In this document: positions 41,722 through 50,955 of the stretch, piece by piece
Layout of the letters: every line of letters starts with the position of its first letter
Position numbering within the stretch: position 1 is the first letter of the stretch
Source: Pseudomonas viridiflava
GTDB taxonomy: Bacteria > Pseudomonadota > Gammaproteobacteria > Pseudomonadales > Pseudomonadaceae
Length of the DNA stretch: 64,000 nt
Assembly: GCF_900573885.1 (NCBI RefSeq)
Contig: NZ_UPSE01000533.1
Coordinates: 268,992-332,991, forward strand
Direction: 5' to 3'
The notes under the pieces: model-generated
What the model saw: the letters and a program-made list of their open reading frames with translations, nothing else
The model's database searches: none
What the model was told of the DNA's origin: nothing
Translations under genes and position numbers: made by a program

Positions 41722-43581
41722 ATGCCGCTACGGAACGGACCACCTAGCCTGATGCGTTGCCTCCTTTCGCTACTCTTGAGTCTGGCTCTGTGCGTTCCCG
41801 CTTTCGCCTCCATCAGCGAAAGCCATGGGTATGCGCAATTCGGCACACTCAAATATCCCGCCAGTTTCACTCACTTCGACTGGGTTAACCCAGACGCGCC
41901 CAAAGGCGGCACGATTCGAGTGATGGCATTTGGCACCTTCGATACTCTAAACCCTTATACCTTTAAAGGTAGCAGCCCTTCGTCTACTCCCAACTTCGCC
42001 CAATACGGCATTGGTGAATTGAACGAACCGCTGATGGCCGGCACCGGCCAGTACGACCCCTCGGGCGACGAGCCGGCGTCCAGTTACGGCCTTATCGCAA
42101 AATCGGTGGAATACAGCGAAGACCGCAGCTGGGTGGTGTTCAACCTGCGCCCCGAAGCGCGCTTCAACGACGGCAAACCGATTACCGCGTTCGACGTCGC
42201 GTTTTCCTACCGCACACTGCTCAAGCAGGGTCATCCGCAATACCGCACCAATCTTCAGGAAGTCACGCGGGTAGACATTCTCAACCGCCACCGCATCCGC
42301 TTCGTGCTCAAGCGCGCCGGCAATCCGCTGTTGATTCTGCGCCTCGGCGAGCTGCCGATTCTGCCGCAGCATTATTGGAAGGACCGCGATTTCAAAGCCA
42401 CCACCTTTGACGCCCCGGTAACCAGCGGCCCGTATCGGATTACCGAAGTCACACCGGGGCGCAGCCTGGTGTTCGAGCGCGTGAAAGACTGGTGGGGCGC
42501 CGACTTGCCGGTGAACCGTGGCAAGTACAACTTCGACCGCATGGAGGTCGAGTTCTACCGCGACAGCGACGTGGCTTTCGAAGCCTTCAAAGCCGGCGAG
42601 TTCGACTTCTACATCGAGCATCAGGCGAAAAACTGGGCCAACGGTTACCGCTTCCCGGCGGTAAAACGCGGCGACGTGATCCGCGCGCAGATTCCCCATC
42701 AGATTCCGACCCAGACCCAAGGCCTGTTTATGAACAGCAGGCGTCCGAGTTTTGCCGACGACAAGGTTCGCGAAGCCATGGGATTGATGCTCGATTTCGA
42801 GTGGACCAATCGCACCCTTTTTAATAATTCATACACCCGCGCCAGCAGCTATTTCCCCAACAGCGAATTCAGCGCCACCGGCAAGCCCGAGGGGCGCGAG
42901 TGGTTGCTGCTGTCGCCGTTCCGCGAACAGTTGCCGACCCGCCTGTTTACCGAGGCCTTCGCCGTGCCGAAAACCCAGGGCAACGGCGTTCCGCGGGAAA
43001 CCCTCAGGCGCGCGCTGGGTCTATTAGCCGACGCCGGCTGGAAGCTCAACGGCCAGCGTCTGCAAAATGCCAAGGGCGAACCGCTGCGCTTCGAGCTGCT
43101 GCTGGTCAACCCCAACCTTGAGCGCATTCTTCAACCGTATGTGGAAAACCTGGCCAGCATCGGCGTACAGGCAAACTTGCGCACCGTAGACCGGGCGCAA
43201 TATAAACAGCGGCTGGACCAATTCGACTTCGACATGATTTTAATGACGCTGCAGCAAAACCTCAGCCCCGGCCTTGAACAGTGGCAGTACTTCCACTCCA
43301 GCCAGGCCAGCGTCAAAGGCAGCAAGAACTACGCCGGTGTTCGCAGCCCGGTGGTCGACAGCCTGCTCGAAAGCCTGCTGGCAGCTCAAACCCGCGATGA
43401 ACAGGTGGCCGCGACCCGCGCCCTGGACCGTGTGTTGCTGTCGCAGCACTACATGATTCCCAACTGGTACATCAATTATCACCGCCTGGCGTACCGCAAC
43501 CGGTTCGCCTCCGTCACCACGCCGCCTTACACCCTCGGGTTGCGCGCCTGGTGGCTGAAGCCCACGGAGAAGGCTTTATGA
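41722..43581 (+). CDS. nppA1: Peptide ABC transporter substrate-binding protein NppA1-like
   Basis: About 619 residues. A Sec signal peptide ends CVPAFA, then an SBP_bac_5 domain: SHGYAQFGTLKYPASFTHFDWVNPDAPKGGTIRVMAFGTFDTLNPYTF. This N-terminal HFDYVNPDAPKGG block is typical of YejA/Npp-type binding proteins, which capture extended peptides and peptidyl-nucleoside antibiotics in the periplasm. Start is ambiguous between ATG 41722 and ATG 41752; both give a valid signal peptide. The stop overlaps nppA2 by 4 bp. First gene of the nppA1A2BCD operon. Confidence 0.9.
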   Translation: MPLRNGPPSLMRCLLSLLLSLALCVPAFASISESHGYAQFGTLKYPASFTHFDWVNPDAPKGGTIRVMAFGTFDTLNPYTFKGSSPSSTPNFAQYGIGELNEPLMAGTGQYDPSGDEPASSYGLIAKSVEYSEDRSWVVFNLRPEARFNDGKPITAFDVAFSYRTLLKQGHPQYRTNLQEVTRVDILNRHRIRFVLKRAGNPLLILRLGELPILPQHYWKDRDFKATTFDAPVTSGPYRITEVTPGRSLVFERVKDWWGADLPVNRGKYNFDRMEVEFYRDSDVAFEAFKAGEFDFYIEHQAKNWANGYRFPAVKRGDVIRAQIPHQIPTQTQGLFMNSRRPSFADDKVREAMGLMLDFEWTNRTLFNNSYTRASSYFPNSEFSATGKPEGREWLLLSPFREQLPTRLFTEAFAVPKTQGNGVPRETLRRALGLLADAGWKLNGQRLQNAKGEPLRFELLLVNPNLERILQPYVENLASIGVQANLRTVDRAQYKQRLDQFDFDMILMTLQQNLSPGLEQWQYFHSSQASVKGSKNYAGVRSPVVDSLLESLLAAQTRDEQVAATRALDRVLLSQHYMIPNWYINYHRLAYRNRFASVTTPPYTLGLRAWWLKPTEKAL

Positions 43582-45455
43582 CCTTGTTTTTGCGCACTGT
43601 GCTGCGCGTTGGCAGCGGCGCCCTGCTCGCCGGCCTCTGCCTGGTAGCCGAAGCGGCGCCGCAACATGCCATTACCCTGTACGACGAAGCGCCCAAATAC
43701 CCCGCCAACTTCAAACACTTCGACTACGTAAACCCCAACGCCCCCAAAGGCGGCACCTTGCGCCTGGCTGGCAACGGCGGCTTCGACAGCCTCAATCCGT
43801 TCATTCCCAAAGGCGTATCGGCCGATCAGTTGGGCCTGATGTACGACAGCCTCACCTACCATTCGCCGGACGAGCCCTTCACCGAATACGGGCTGCTGGC
43901 GGAGAAAATCGAGAAAGCCGCCGACGACAGCTCCGTACGCTTCTTTATCAACCCCAAAGCGCGCTTCAACGACGGCACCCCCGTCACAGCTGAAGACGTG
44001 ATTTTCACCTTCAACACCCTGCTGAAAAACGGCGACCCGATGTACCGCAACTACTACGCGGACGTCGCCCAGGTCGTCGCCGAAGCGCCGCTTACCGTGC
44101 GCTTCGACTTCAAGCACGCCGGCAACCGAGAGCTGCCGCTGATTCTCGGGCAAATTCAGGTTTTGCCCAAACACTGGTGGGCCACGCGCGACTTCAACAA
44201 AGCCAACCTGGAAGTGCCACTGGGCAGCGGGCCGTACCGCATCACCAAGGTGTCGCCGGGCAGCAGCATTCGCTATGAACGCAACCCCGACTGGTGGGCC
44301 AAAGACCTGCCCGTGACGCGCGGCTACTACAACTTCGACACGGTTCAGATCGACTACTACCGCGACATGTCGGTCGCGCTGGAAGCCTTCAAGGCCGGCC
44401 AGTTCGATTTCAATCTGGAGTACTCGGCCAAAGACTGGGCCACCGGTTATGACTGCCCGGCCCTGCGCGATGGCCGCATCGTCAAGGAAGCCCTGACCAA
44501 CCACAATTCCGTGGGCATGCAATCGTTTGCCTTCAACATCCGCCGGCCGAAATTCCAGGACCCGCGCGTGCGCGAGGCCATCAGCCTGTTGTTCGACTTC
44601 GAATGGTCAAACAAGCAGTTGTTCTTCAGCTCGTACAAGCGCAACAGCAGCTACTTCGAGAACTCCGACATGGCCGCCCACGAGCTGCCCGACGAAGCCG
44701 AGCTGAAGCTGCTGGAACCGCTACGCGGCAAAGTGCCCGACAAAGTGTTCACCGAGGTGTTCCGCCCGCCCGTGTCGTCGGGCGACGGCATGATTCGCGA
44801 ACAAAAGCGCAAGGCTTACAAGCTGCTGCTGGATGCCGGTTACAAGATCGAAAACGACAAAATGGTCGGCCCCGACGGCAAGCCGCTGGCGTTCGAGTTC
44901 ATGCTCTATCAGCTGAACATGGAACGCATTCTGCTGCCGTTTATGCGCAACCTCGCCGAGCTCGGTATCGACATGCAAATTCGCCGCGTCGACGCCTCGC
45001 AGTTCGTCAACCGCCTGCGCTCCCGTGATTTCGACATGACCAACGCCACCTGGGGCCAGTCCAACTCGCCGGGCAACGAGCAGCGCGAGTATTGGCATTC
45101 CAGCAGCGCCGACAGCCCCGGCAGCCGTAACTTTATCGGCCTGCGCGACCCGGCCATCGACGAGCTGGTCGACGGCCTGATTCGCTCCGACTCGCGCCAA
45201 AGCCTGATCACCCATGCGCGCGCCCTCGACCGCGTGCTGCTGTGGGGCAACTACGTGATTCCCAACTACTACATCGACACCTGGCGCATCGCCCGCTGGA
45301 ACAAATTCGGCCGGCCCGCCATCACGCCGAAATATGACTTTGGCCTGATGACGTGGTGGCAGAGCAGCGAAAAGGCCGAGGGCACCTCGCCTGCCGCCAC
45401 GCCCACTGCCACCAATGCTGCGCCGCCGGAAGCGGCCCCACAGGATGCCCAATAG
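43578..45455 (+). CDS. nppA2: Peptide ABC transporter substrate-binding protein NppA2-like
   Basis: A 625-residue SBP_bac_5 protein with signal peptide (TVLRVGSGALLAGLCLVAEAA) and the block ALYDEAPKYPANFKHFDYVNPNAPKGGTLRLAG-like region. Homologous to the first gene over its length, so the operon has two binding proteins, as in Pseudomonas npp. It overlaps nppA1 by ATGA (43578-43581), with GGAGAAGG before it. The C-terminal tail is Ala/Pro/Thr-rich (about 20 residues). Next gene nppB starts on the base after its stop. Confidence 0.92.
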   Translation: MTLFLRTVLRVGSGALLAGLCLVAEAAPQHAITLYDEAPKYPANFKHFDYVNPNAPKGGTLRLAGNGGFDSLNPFIPKGVSADQLGLMYDSLTYHSPDEPFTEYGLLAEKIEKAADDSSVRFFINPKARFNDGTPVTAEDVIFTFNTLLKNGDPMYRNYYADVAQVVAEAPLTVRFDFKHAGNRELPLILGQIQVLPKHWWATRDFNKANLEVPLGSGPYRITKVSPGSSIRYERNPDWWAKDLPVTRGYYNFDTVQIDYYRDMSVALEAFKAGQFDFNLEYSAKDWATGYDCPALRDGRIVKEALTNHNSVGMQSFAFNIRRPKFQDPRVREAISLLFDFEWSNKQLFFSSYKRNSSYFENSDMAAHELPDEAELKLLEPLRGKVPDKVFTEVFRPPVSSGDGMIREQKRKAYKLLLDAGYKIENDKMVGPDGKPLAFEFMLYQLNMERILLPFMRNLAELGIDMQIRRVDASQFVNRLRSRDFDMTNATWGQSNSPGNEQREYWHSSSADSPGSRNFIGLRDPAIDELVDGLIRSDSRQSLITHARALDRVLLWGNYVIPNYYIDTWRIARWNKFGRPAITPKYDFGLMTWWQSSEKAEGTSPAATPTATNAAPPEAAPQDAQ

Positions 45456-46529
45456 ATGCTCGCCTACATTCTGCGGCGCCTGCTGCTGATCATTCCAACG
45501 CTGCTGGGCATCCTGCTGCTCAACTTCATCATCATTCAGGCGGCGCCGGGCGGGCCGGTGGAGCAGATGATCGCTAAACTGGAAGGCTTCGAAGGCGCCA
45601 CCAGCCGCATTTCGGGTGGCGGCGCCGAAGTCTCGGTGGCCGGCTCCAACTACCGGGGCGCACAGGGTCTGGACCCGGAGCTGGTGAAAGAAATCGAGAA
45701 AATGTACGGCTTCGACAAATCGGCCCCGGAGCGTTTCTGGCTGATGCTCAAAAGCTACGCCCAGCTCGATTTCGGCAACAGCTTCTTCCGCGACGCCAAG
45801 GTGGTCGACCTGATCGTGGAAAAGATGCCGGTCTCCATCTCCCTGGGGTTATGGAGCACGCTGATCATGTACCTGGTGTCCATTCCGCTGGGCATCGCCA
45901 AAGCCATGCGCAACGGCAGCACCTTTGACGTGTGGACCAGCTCGGCAATCATTGTCGGCTACGCGATTCCGGCGTTTCTGTTCGCCATTCTGCTGATCGT
46001 GCTGTTTGCCGGTGGCAGCTATTACGACTGGTTTCCCCTGCGCGGCCTGACCTCGAACAACTTCGACCAGATGAGCATGGGCGGGAAAATTCTCGACTAC
46101 TTCTGGCACCTGGTACTGCCGGTGACGGCGCTCGTGATCGGCAACTTCGCCACCCTCACCTTCCTCACCAAAAACAGCTTTCTCGACGAAATCAACAAAC
46201 AGTACGTGGTCACCGCGCGGGCCAAGGGCCTGACCAACAACGCGATTCTGTACGGCCACGTATTCCGCAACGCCATGCTGTTGATCATCGCAGGCTTCCC
46301 CGCCGCGTTTATCAGCATCTTTTTTACGGGCTCGCTAATGATCGAAGTGATCTTCTCCCTCGACGGCCTGGGCCTGATGAGTTTTGAAGCGGCGATCAAC
46401 CGCGACTACCCCATCGTGTTCGGCACGCTGTTTATCTTCACCTTGCTAGGCCTGGTGGTGAAGTTGATCGGCGACATCACTTACACCTTGGTCGATCCGC
46501 GCATCGACTTCGCGAATCGGGAGGGTTGA
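45456..46529 (+). CDS. nppB: Peptide ABC transporter permease NppB (YejB-like)
   Basis: A 357-residue inner-membrane permease with six helices (MLAYILRRLLLIIPTLLGILLLNFIIIQAAPGGPVEQM at the N-terminus). BPD_transp_1 EAA loop is in KNSFLDEINKQYVVTARAKGLTNNAILYGHVFRNA. It forms the YejB-type half of the channel with NppC. Directly follows nppA2 and precedes nppC by 2 bp (GTG 46532). Confidence 0.95.
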   Translation: MLAYILRRLLLIIPTLLGILLLNFIIIQAAPGGPVEQMIAKLEGFEGATSRISGGGAEVSVAGSNYRGAQGLDPELVKEIEKMYGFDKSAPERFWLMLKSYAQLDFGNSFFRDAKVVDLIVEKMPVSISLGLWSTLIMYLVSIPLGIAKAMRNGSTFDVWTSSAIIVGYAIPAFLFAILLIVLFAGGSYYDWFPLRGLTSNNFDQMSMGGKILDYFWHLVLPVTALVIGNFATLTFLTKNSFLDEINKQYVVTARAKGLTNNAILYGHVFRNAMLLIIAGFPAAFISIFFTGSLMIEVIFSLDGLGLMSFEAAINRDYPIVFGTLFIFTLLGLVVKLIGDITYTLVDPRIDFANREG

Positions 46530-46531
46530 GC

Positions 46532-47563
46532 GTGGGCACTGCATTGAAAATGTCTCCCCTCAACCGTCGCCGCTTTGAACGCCTGAAAGCGCACAAACGC
46601 GGCTGGTGGTCGCTGTGGCTGTTTGTCGTGCTGTTCGTACTGAGCCTCGGCGCCGAGCTGATCGCCAACGACAAGCCGCTGGCCGTGCACTACGACGGTG
46701 GCTGGTACTTCCCGGTGTTCAAGCGCTACCCGGAAACCACGTTCGGCGGCGAGTTTCCGCTGGAGGCGAACTACAAGAGCCCGTATATCCGCGAACTGAT
46801 CGCCGAAAAAGGCGGCTGGACGCTCTGGCCACCCATTCCGTACAGCTACTCGACCATCAACTACGACCTGAAAGTACCCGCGCCCGCACCGCCCTCCCCG
46901 GACAACCTGCTGGGCACCGATGACCAGGGCCGTGACGTATTTGCCCGGGTGATTTATGGCTTCCGCATCTCGGTGCTGTTCGCCCTGACGCTGACTATTT
47001 TCAGCTCGGTTATCGGCGTGGTTACCGGCGCGCTGCAAGGCTTTTACGGCGGCTGGGTGGATCTGCTCGGGCAGCGCTTTCTGGAAGTGTGGTCGGGGCT
47101 GCCGGTGCTGTATCTGCTGATCATTCTCGCCAGCTTTGTACAGCCCAACTTCTGGTGGTTGCTGGGCATCATGCTGCTGTTCTCGTGGATGACCCTGGTA
47201 GACGTGGTGCGGGCCGAGTTCCTGCGTGGCCGCAACCTGGAATACGTGCGCGCCGCGCGGGCCCTGGGCATGGAAAACGGCGGCATCATGTTCCGCCACA
47301 TTCTGCCCAACGCCATGATCTCGACCATGACCTTCATGCCGTTCATTCTCACCGGCGCCATTGGCACGCTGACCGCGCTGGACTTCCTCGGCTTTGGCTT
47401 GCCCGCCGGCTCGCCGTCGCTGGGCGAACTGGTGGCCCAGGGCAAATCCAACACCCAGGCGCCCTGGCTTGGCATCAGCGCTTTTGCCGTGCTGGGCCTG
47501 ATGCTGACCCTGTTGGTGTTTATCGGCGAGGCTGCTCGCGATGCCTTCGACCCGAGGAAATAA
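46532..47563 (+). CDS. nppC: Peptide ABC transporter permease NppC (YejE-like)
   Basis: A 343-residue permease with the YejE-type N-terminal extension (LNRRRFERLKAHKRGWWSLWLFVVLFVLSLGAELIAND) and a periplasmic segment before the five helices. The EAA loop is in VDVVRAEFLRGRNLEYVRAARALGMENGGIMFRHILPNAM. The GTG at 46532 is preferred because GGGAGGG lies 6 nt upstream; no ATG fits. Partner of NppB. Overlaps none; nppD starts 2 bp after its stop. Confidence 0.94.
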   Translation: MGTALKMSPLNRRRFERLKAHKRGWWSLWLFVVLFVLSLGAELIANDKPLAVHYDGGWYFPVFKRYPETTFGGEFPLEANYKSPYIRELIAEKGGWTLWPPIPYSYSTINYDLKVPAPAPPSPDNLLGTDDQGRDVFARVIYGFRISVLFALTLTIFSSVIGVVTGALQGFYGGWVDLLGQRFLEVWSGLPVLYLLIILASFVQPNFWWLLGIMLLFSWMTLVDVVRAEFLRGRNLEYVRAARALGMENGGIMFRHILPNAMISTMTFMPFILTGAIGTLTALDFLGFGLPAGSPSLGELVAQGKSNTQAPWLGISAFAVLGLMLTLLVFIGEAARDAFDPRK

Positions 47564-47564
47564 C

Positions 47565-49205
47565 ATGGGCCAGAACCCTAAAACGCCGCCAAACACCGCG
47601 CCGGAAAATCTGATTGAAGTACGCGACCTGGCGGTGGAGTTCACCGCTGGTGACAGTTGCCAGTGCGTGGTGCAAGGCCTGAACTTCGACATCCGCCGGG
47701 GCGAAACCCTGGCGCTGGTAGGCGAAAGCGGCTCGGGCAAATCGGTGACCGCACACTCGATTCTGCGCCTGCTGCCCTACCCGCTGGCTCGCCACCCGGC
47801 CGGCACCATCCGCTACGCCGGGCATGATCTGCTGACGGTCAACGAGAAGAAGCTCCGGCACATCCGTGGCAACCGCATCGCCATGATTTTCCAGGAGCCG
47901 ATGACTTCGTTGAACCCGCTGCACAACATCGAAAAGCAGATCAACGAAGTGCTGGCCCTGCACAAAGGCCTGACCGGCAAAGCCGCTACCAAGCGCACCC
48001 TGGAACTGCTCGAACTGGTCGGCATTCCCGAGCCGCATAAACGCCTCAAGGCCCTGCCCCACGAATTGTCGGGCGGGCAACGCCAGCGCGTGATGATCGC
48101 CATGGCGCTGGCCAACGAGCCGGAGCTGCTGATCGCCGACGAGCCCACCACCGCGCTGGACGTCACCGTGCAGCTGAAAATCCTCGAACTGCTGAAAGAT
48201 TTGCAGGCTCGCCTGGGCATGGCGCTGCTGCTGATTACTCACGACCTCAACCTGGTTAAGCGAATTGCGCACCGGGTATGTGTCATGCAGCGCGGAGTGA
48301 TCGTCGAACAGGCTTCATGCGATGAACTGTTCGACAATCCGCAGCATCCCTACACCCAGGAATTGCTCGGAGCCGAGCCCAGCGGTTCGCCGGTCGCCAA
48401 CGCAGCCGGCAAGCCAGTGCTCGAAGTCGAAGACCTGCGGGTGTGGTTTCCGATCAAAAAAGGCGTGCTGCGCCATACGGTCGATCATGTGAAAGCGGTG
48501 GACGGCATCCACTTCAGCCTGCACCAGGGCCAAACCCTGGGCATTGTGGGCGAAAGCGGTTCCGGCAAATCCACCCTCGGGCTGGCGATCTTGCGGCTGA
48601 TAGGCAGCAAGGGCGTGATCCGCTTTCAAGGCCAGGACATGCACGACCTGACCCAGCATCAAGTGCGGCCCTTGCGGCGGCAGATGCAGGTGGTGTTTCA
48701 GGACCCGTTTGGCAGCCTGAGCCCGCGGATGTCGGTGTGTCAGATCATTGGTGAAGGGCTGCGCATTCATAAGATGGGCAGCGAGGAAGAACAGGAGCAG
48801 GCAATAATCGATGCACTGTTGGAGGTAGGTCTGGATCCGGAAACCCGGCACCGCTACCCCCACGAGTTTTCCGGTGGGCAACGGCAGCGAATCGCCATCG
48901 CCCGGGCACTTGTGCTCAAGCCGGCATTGATTCTGCTGGATGAACCCACTTCGGCACTGGACCGTACCGTGCAGCGCCAGGTGGTGGAATTACTGCGATC
49001 GCTGCAGCGCAAGTACAACCTGACCTATTTGTTCATCAGCCATGACCTGGCGGTGGTCAAGGCGCTGAGTCACCACTTGATGGTGGTCAAGCAGGGTCGG
49101 GTTGTGGAACAGGGGCCAGCCGAAGCCATTTTCGCCGCCCCGCAACACGTATATACGCAGCAGTTGCTGGAGGCCGCTTTCCTGGTCCCCGCCACTGCCG
49201 ATTAA
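47565..49205 (+). CDS. nppD: Peptide ABC transporter ATP-binding protein NppD (fused two-domain)
   Basis: A 546-residue protein with two ABC ATPase domains in one chain. First domain: Walker A GESGSGKSVT, signature LSGGQRQRVMIA, Walker B LLIADEPTTALD. Second: GESGSGKSTLG, FSGGQRQRIAIA, LILLDEPTSALD. Each ends with an oligopeptide-transporter-type C-terminal extension (PHPYTQELLGAEP; VYTQQLLEA). It energises NppB/C. This fused YejF-like layout is typical. GAGGAAA precedes the ATG. Next gene fabI follows after 29 bp. Confidence 0.95.
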   Translation: MGQNPKTPPNTAPENLIEVRDLAVEFTAGDSCQCVVQGLNFDIRRGETLALVGESGSGKSVTAHSILRLLPYPLARHPAGTIRYAGHDLLTVNEKKLRHIRGNRIAMIFQEPMTSLNPLHNIEKQINEVLALHKGLTGKAATKRTLELLELVGIPEPHKRLKALPHELSGGQRQRVMIAMALANEPELLIADEPTTALDVTVQLKILELLKDLQARLGMALLLITHDLNLVKRIAHRVCVMQRGVIVEQASCDELFDNPQHPYTQELLGAEPSGSPVANAAGKPVLEVEDLRVWFPIKKGVLRHTVDHVKAVDGIHFSLHQGQTLGIVGESGSGKSTLGLAILRLIGSKGVIRFQGQDMHDLTQHQVRPLRRQMQVVFQDPFGSLSPRMSVCQIIGEGLRIHKMGSEEEQEQAIIDALLEVGLDPETRHRYPHEFSGGQRQRIAIARALVLKPALILLDEPTSALDRTVQRQVVELLRSLQRKYNLTYLFISHDLAVVKALSHHLMVVKQGRVVEQGPAEAIFAAPQHVYTQQLLEAAFLVPATAD

Positions 49206-49234
49206 TTCTTGAAAGCAGGAAGAGGAATAACACC

Positions 49235-50029
49235 ATGGGTTTTCTCGCCGGTAAGCGCGTACTGATCGTCGGTGTCGCCAGCAAGCTGTCCATCGCATCC
49301 GGCATTGCTGCCGCCATGCATCGCGAGGGTGCTGAACTCGCCTTCACCTACCAGAACGAAAAGCTCAAGGGCCGCGTCGAAGAATTCGCCGCCGGCTGGG
49401 GCTCGAACGCCGACCTGTGCTTCCCGTGCGACGTGGCCAGCGACGAAGAAATCGCCAACGTATTCGTTGAGCTGGGCAAGAAATGGGACGGCCTGGACGT
49501 GATCGTTCACTCCGTAGGTTTCGCCCCTGGCGACCAGTTGAACGGCGACTTCACCGAAGTGACCACCCGTGACGGTTTCCGCATCGCCCACGACATCAGC
49601 GCCTACAGCTTCGTGGCCCTGGGCAAGGCCGGTCGCGAAATGATGAAAGGCCGCAACGGCAGCCTGCTCACCCTCTCCTACCTGGGCGCCGAGCGCACCA
49701 TGCCGAACTACAACGTGATGGGCATGGCCAAGGCCAGCCTGGAAGCGGGCGTACGTTACCTGGCAGGCAGCCTTGGCCCGGAAGGCACACGCGTAAACTG
49801 CATCTCTGCCGGCCCGATCCGCACCCTGGCGGCCTCCGGTATCAAGAGCTTCCGCAAAATGCTCGCCGCCAACGAAGCGCAAACCCCGCTGCGCCGCAAC
49901 GTGACCATCGAAGAAGTTGGCAACGTCGGCGCGTTCCTGTGCTCGGATTTGGCATCGGGCATCAGCGGTGAAATCACCTACGTGGACGGTGGTTTCAATA
50001 CCACGGCCATGGGTGCCATCGAAGAGTAA
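49235..50029 (+). CDS. fabI: Enoyl-[acyl-carrier-protein] reductase (NADH) FabI
   Basis: A 264-residue SDR-fold enzyme that reduces enoyl-ACP in the last step of each fatty-acid elongation cycle. Cofactor loop VLIVGVASKLSIASGIA; catalytic Tyr-x6-Lys is Y159 and K166 in PNYNVMGMAKASLEAGVRYLA, with the second Tyr in LTLSYLGAERTM (Y149). C-terminus SGISGEITYVDGGFNTTAMG. Length is normal. Preceded by GAGGAA; it may be read through from nppD. A terminator follows. Confidence 0.97.
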   Translation: MGFLAGKRVLIVGVASKLSIASGIAAAMHREGAELAFTYQNEKLKGRVEEFAAGWGSNADLCFPCDVASDEEIANVFVELGKKWDGLDVIVHSVGFAPGDQLNGDFTEVTTRDGFRIAHDISAYSFVALGKAGREMMKGRNGSLLTLSYLGAERTMPNYNVMGMAKASLEAGVRYLAGSLGPEGTRVNCISAGPIRTLAASGIKSFRKMLAANEAQTPLRRNVTIEEVGNVGAFLCSDLASGISGEITYVDGGFNTTAMGAIEE

Positions 50030-50048
50030 GAAAGTCGCTATGAAGAAG

Positions 50049-50072
50049 CCGCTCGATTGAGCGGTTTTTTTT
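50049..50072 (+). terminator. Rho-independent terminator of fabI
   Basis: CCGCTC-GATT-GAGCGG stem followed by eight Ts. Confidence 0.93.
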
Positions 50073-50081
50073 TGCGTTTTT

Positions 50082-50270
50082 GTAGGAGCCACCTTGGTGG
50101 CGAATCCTGCGAGCGAAAATTCTGGATCCTCGTTTTCGCGGCGCTACGAGCTGAACGGCCCCTCTCCCCAGCCCTCTCCCGCAAGCGGGAGAGGGGGCCG
50201 AACGAGTGGCGTCGCTGGCAGTCGTCACCCCTCGCCCGCTTGCGGGAGAGGGGCTGGGGGAGAGGGGCCG
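50082..50270. repeat. Half REP plus CCCTCTCCC-type repeat
   Basis: GTAGGAGCCACCTTGGTGGC (50082-50101) is an unpaired REP half. From ~50158 there are two CCCTCTCCC / GGGAGAGGG palindromes, one with GCAAGC and one with CCGCTTGCGG at the centre. Between fabI and the DUF2288 gene. Confidence 0.75.
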
Positions 50271-50288
50271 TTGATCGTTGTGATCGCC

Positions 50289-50588
50289 CTACCCCCGCTC
50301 CTGAACCAACACCCACGGCGCCACCACCACGGCCCACAGCGTCGGGTCACGGTCGAACAGGTCTTGCGCCACCTCTGCTTCAACCTTGCTCACCACCCCA
50401 TCCGCCAACCACTGCGCCACCTTCGCGCCGTTGTCTTCGGCAAAGCCCATGGCCACCTCAATCAGGTCACTGCCCGGCGCCACCCACAGCAAGGCACCGC
50501 GGGCGAAGAAGGGTTGCAGTTCCTGCCAGGTAATGGGGGCGGTTTCGCCTAGCAACTTGGCGTACAGCGGGTCAATGGCATCGGTCAT
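50289..50588 (-). CDS. DUF2288 family protein
   Basis: A 99-residue protein with the DUF2288 pattern: MTDAIDPLYAKLLGETAPITWQELQPFFARGALLWVAPGSDLIEVAMGFAEDN, ending LFDRDPTLWAVVVAPWVLVQERG. Function unknown. The ATG at 50588 gives the family length; an in-frame extension upstream is unsupported. Convergent with fabI across a repeat. No obvious partner nearby. Confidence 0.85.
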   Translation of the reverse strand: MTDAIDPLYAKLLGETAPITWQELQPFFARGALLWVAPGSDLIEVAMGFAEDNGAKVAQWLADGVVSKVEAEVAQDLFDRDPTLWAVVVAPWVLVQERG

Positions 50589-50955
50589 CGCGGGCTCTTT
50601 TGTTCGACAAAATGTAAAAGGCGGCATTACGGCCGGGCGGCAATGATAGCGGCGTTTGGCGGCGGAACAAGATCGGCCTGACGCTCTGCCCGGCAGTCGC
50701 GACACGCCGTTTTTCTATACATTTATTTCGATTTAGCGACATTGCCTACAGACAGCGTCAGTCGCCGCTTTTCAAGGCCTAAATCGGCACTCTAAACTCC
50801 GCCGTTAAAGTTGCCAGGGCCTCTTGTGTTCATGGGGACTTGGGGCTCGGGGCTTTGTCCTGGCTCCGCAGCTTCGGCCAACAGGGCATGAACCGTTCGC
50901 GCAGCACGCGCGGGTGGATCTTATAAAAAACGAAAAAACATAAGAGTGGAGCACT
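50589..50955. other. Intergenic region between DUF2288 and braC
   Basis: 367 bp without a gene. It must contain the divergent DUF2288 promoter and the braC promoter. A -10-like TATACA (50716-50721) lacks a good -35. Towards braC there is an AT-rich stretch (TTATAAAAAACGAAAAAACATAAG, in two parts) just before the GAGTGGAG ribosome binding site. No clear operator or riboswitch seen. Confidence 0.55.
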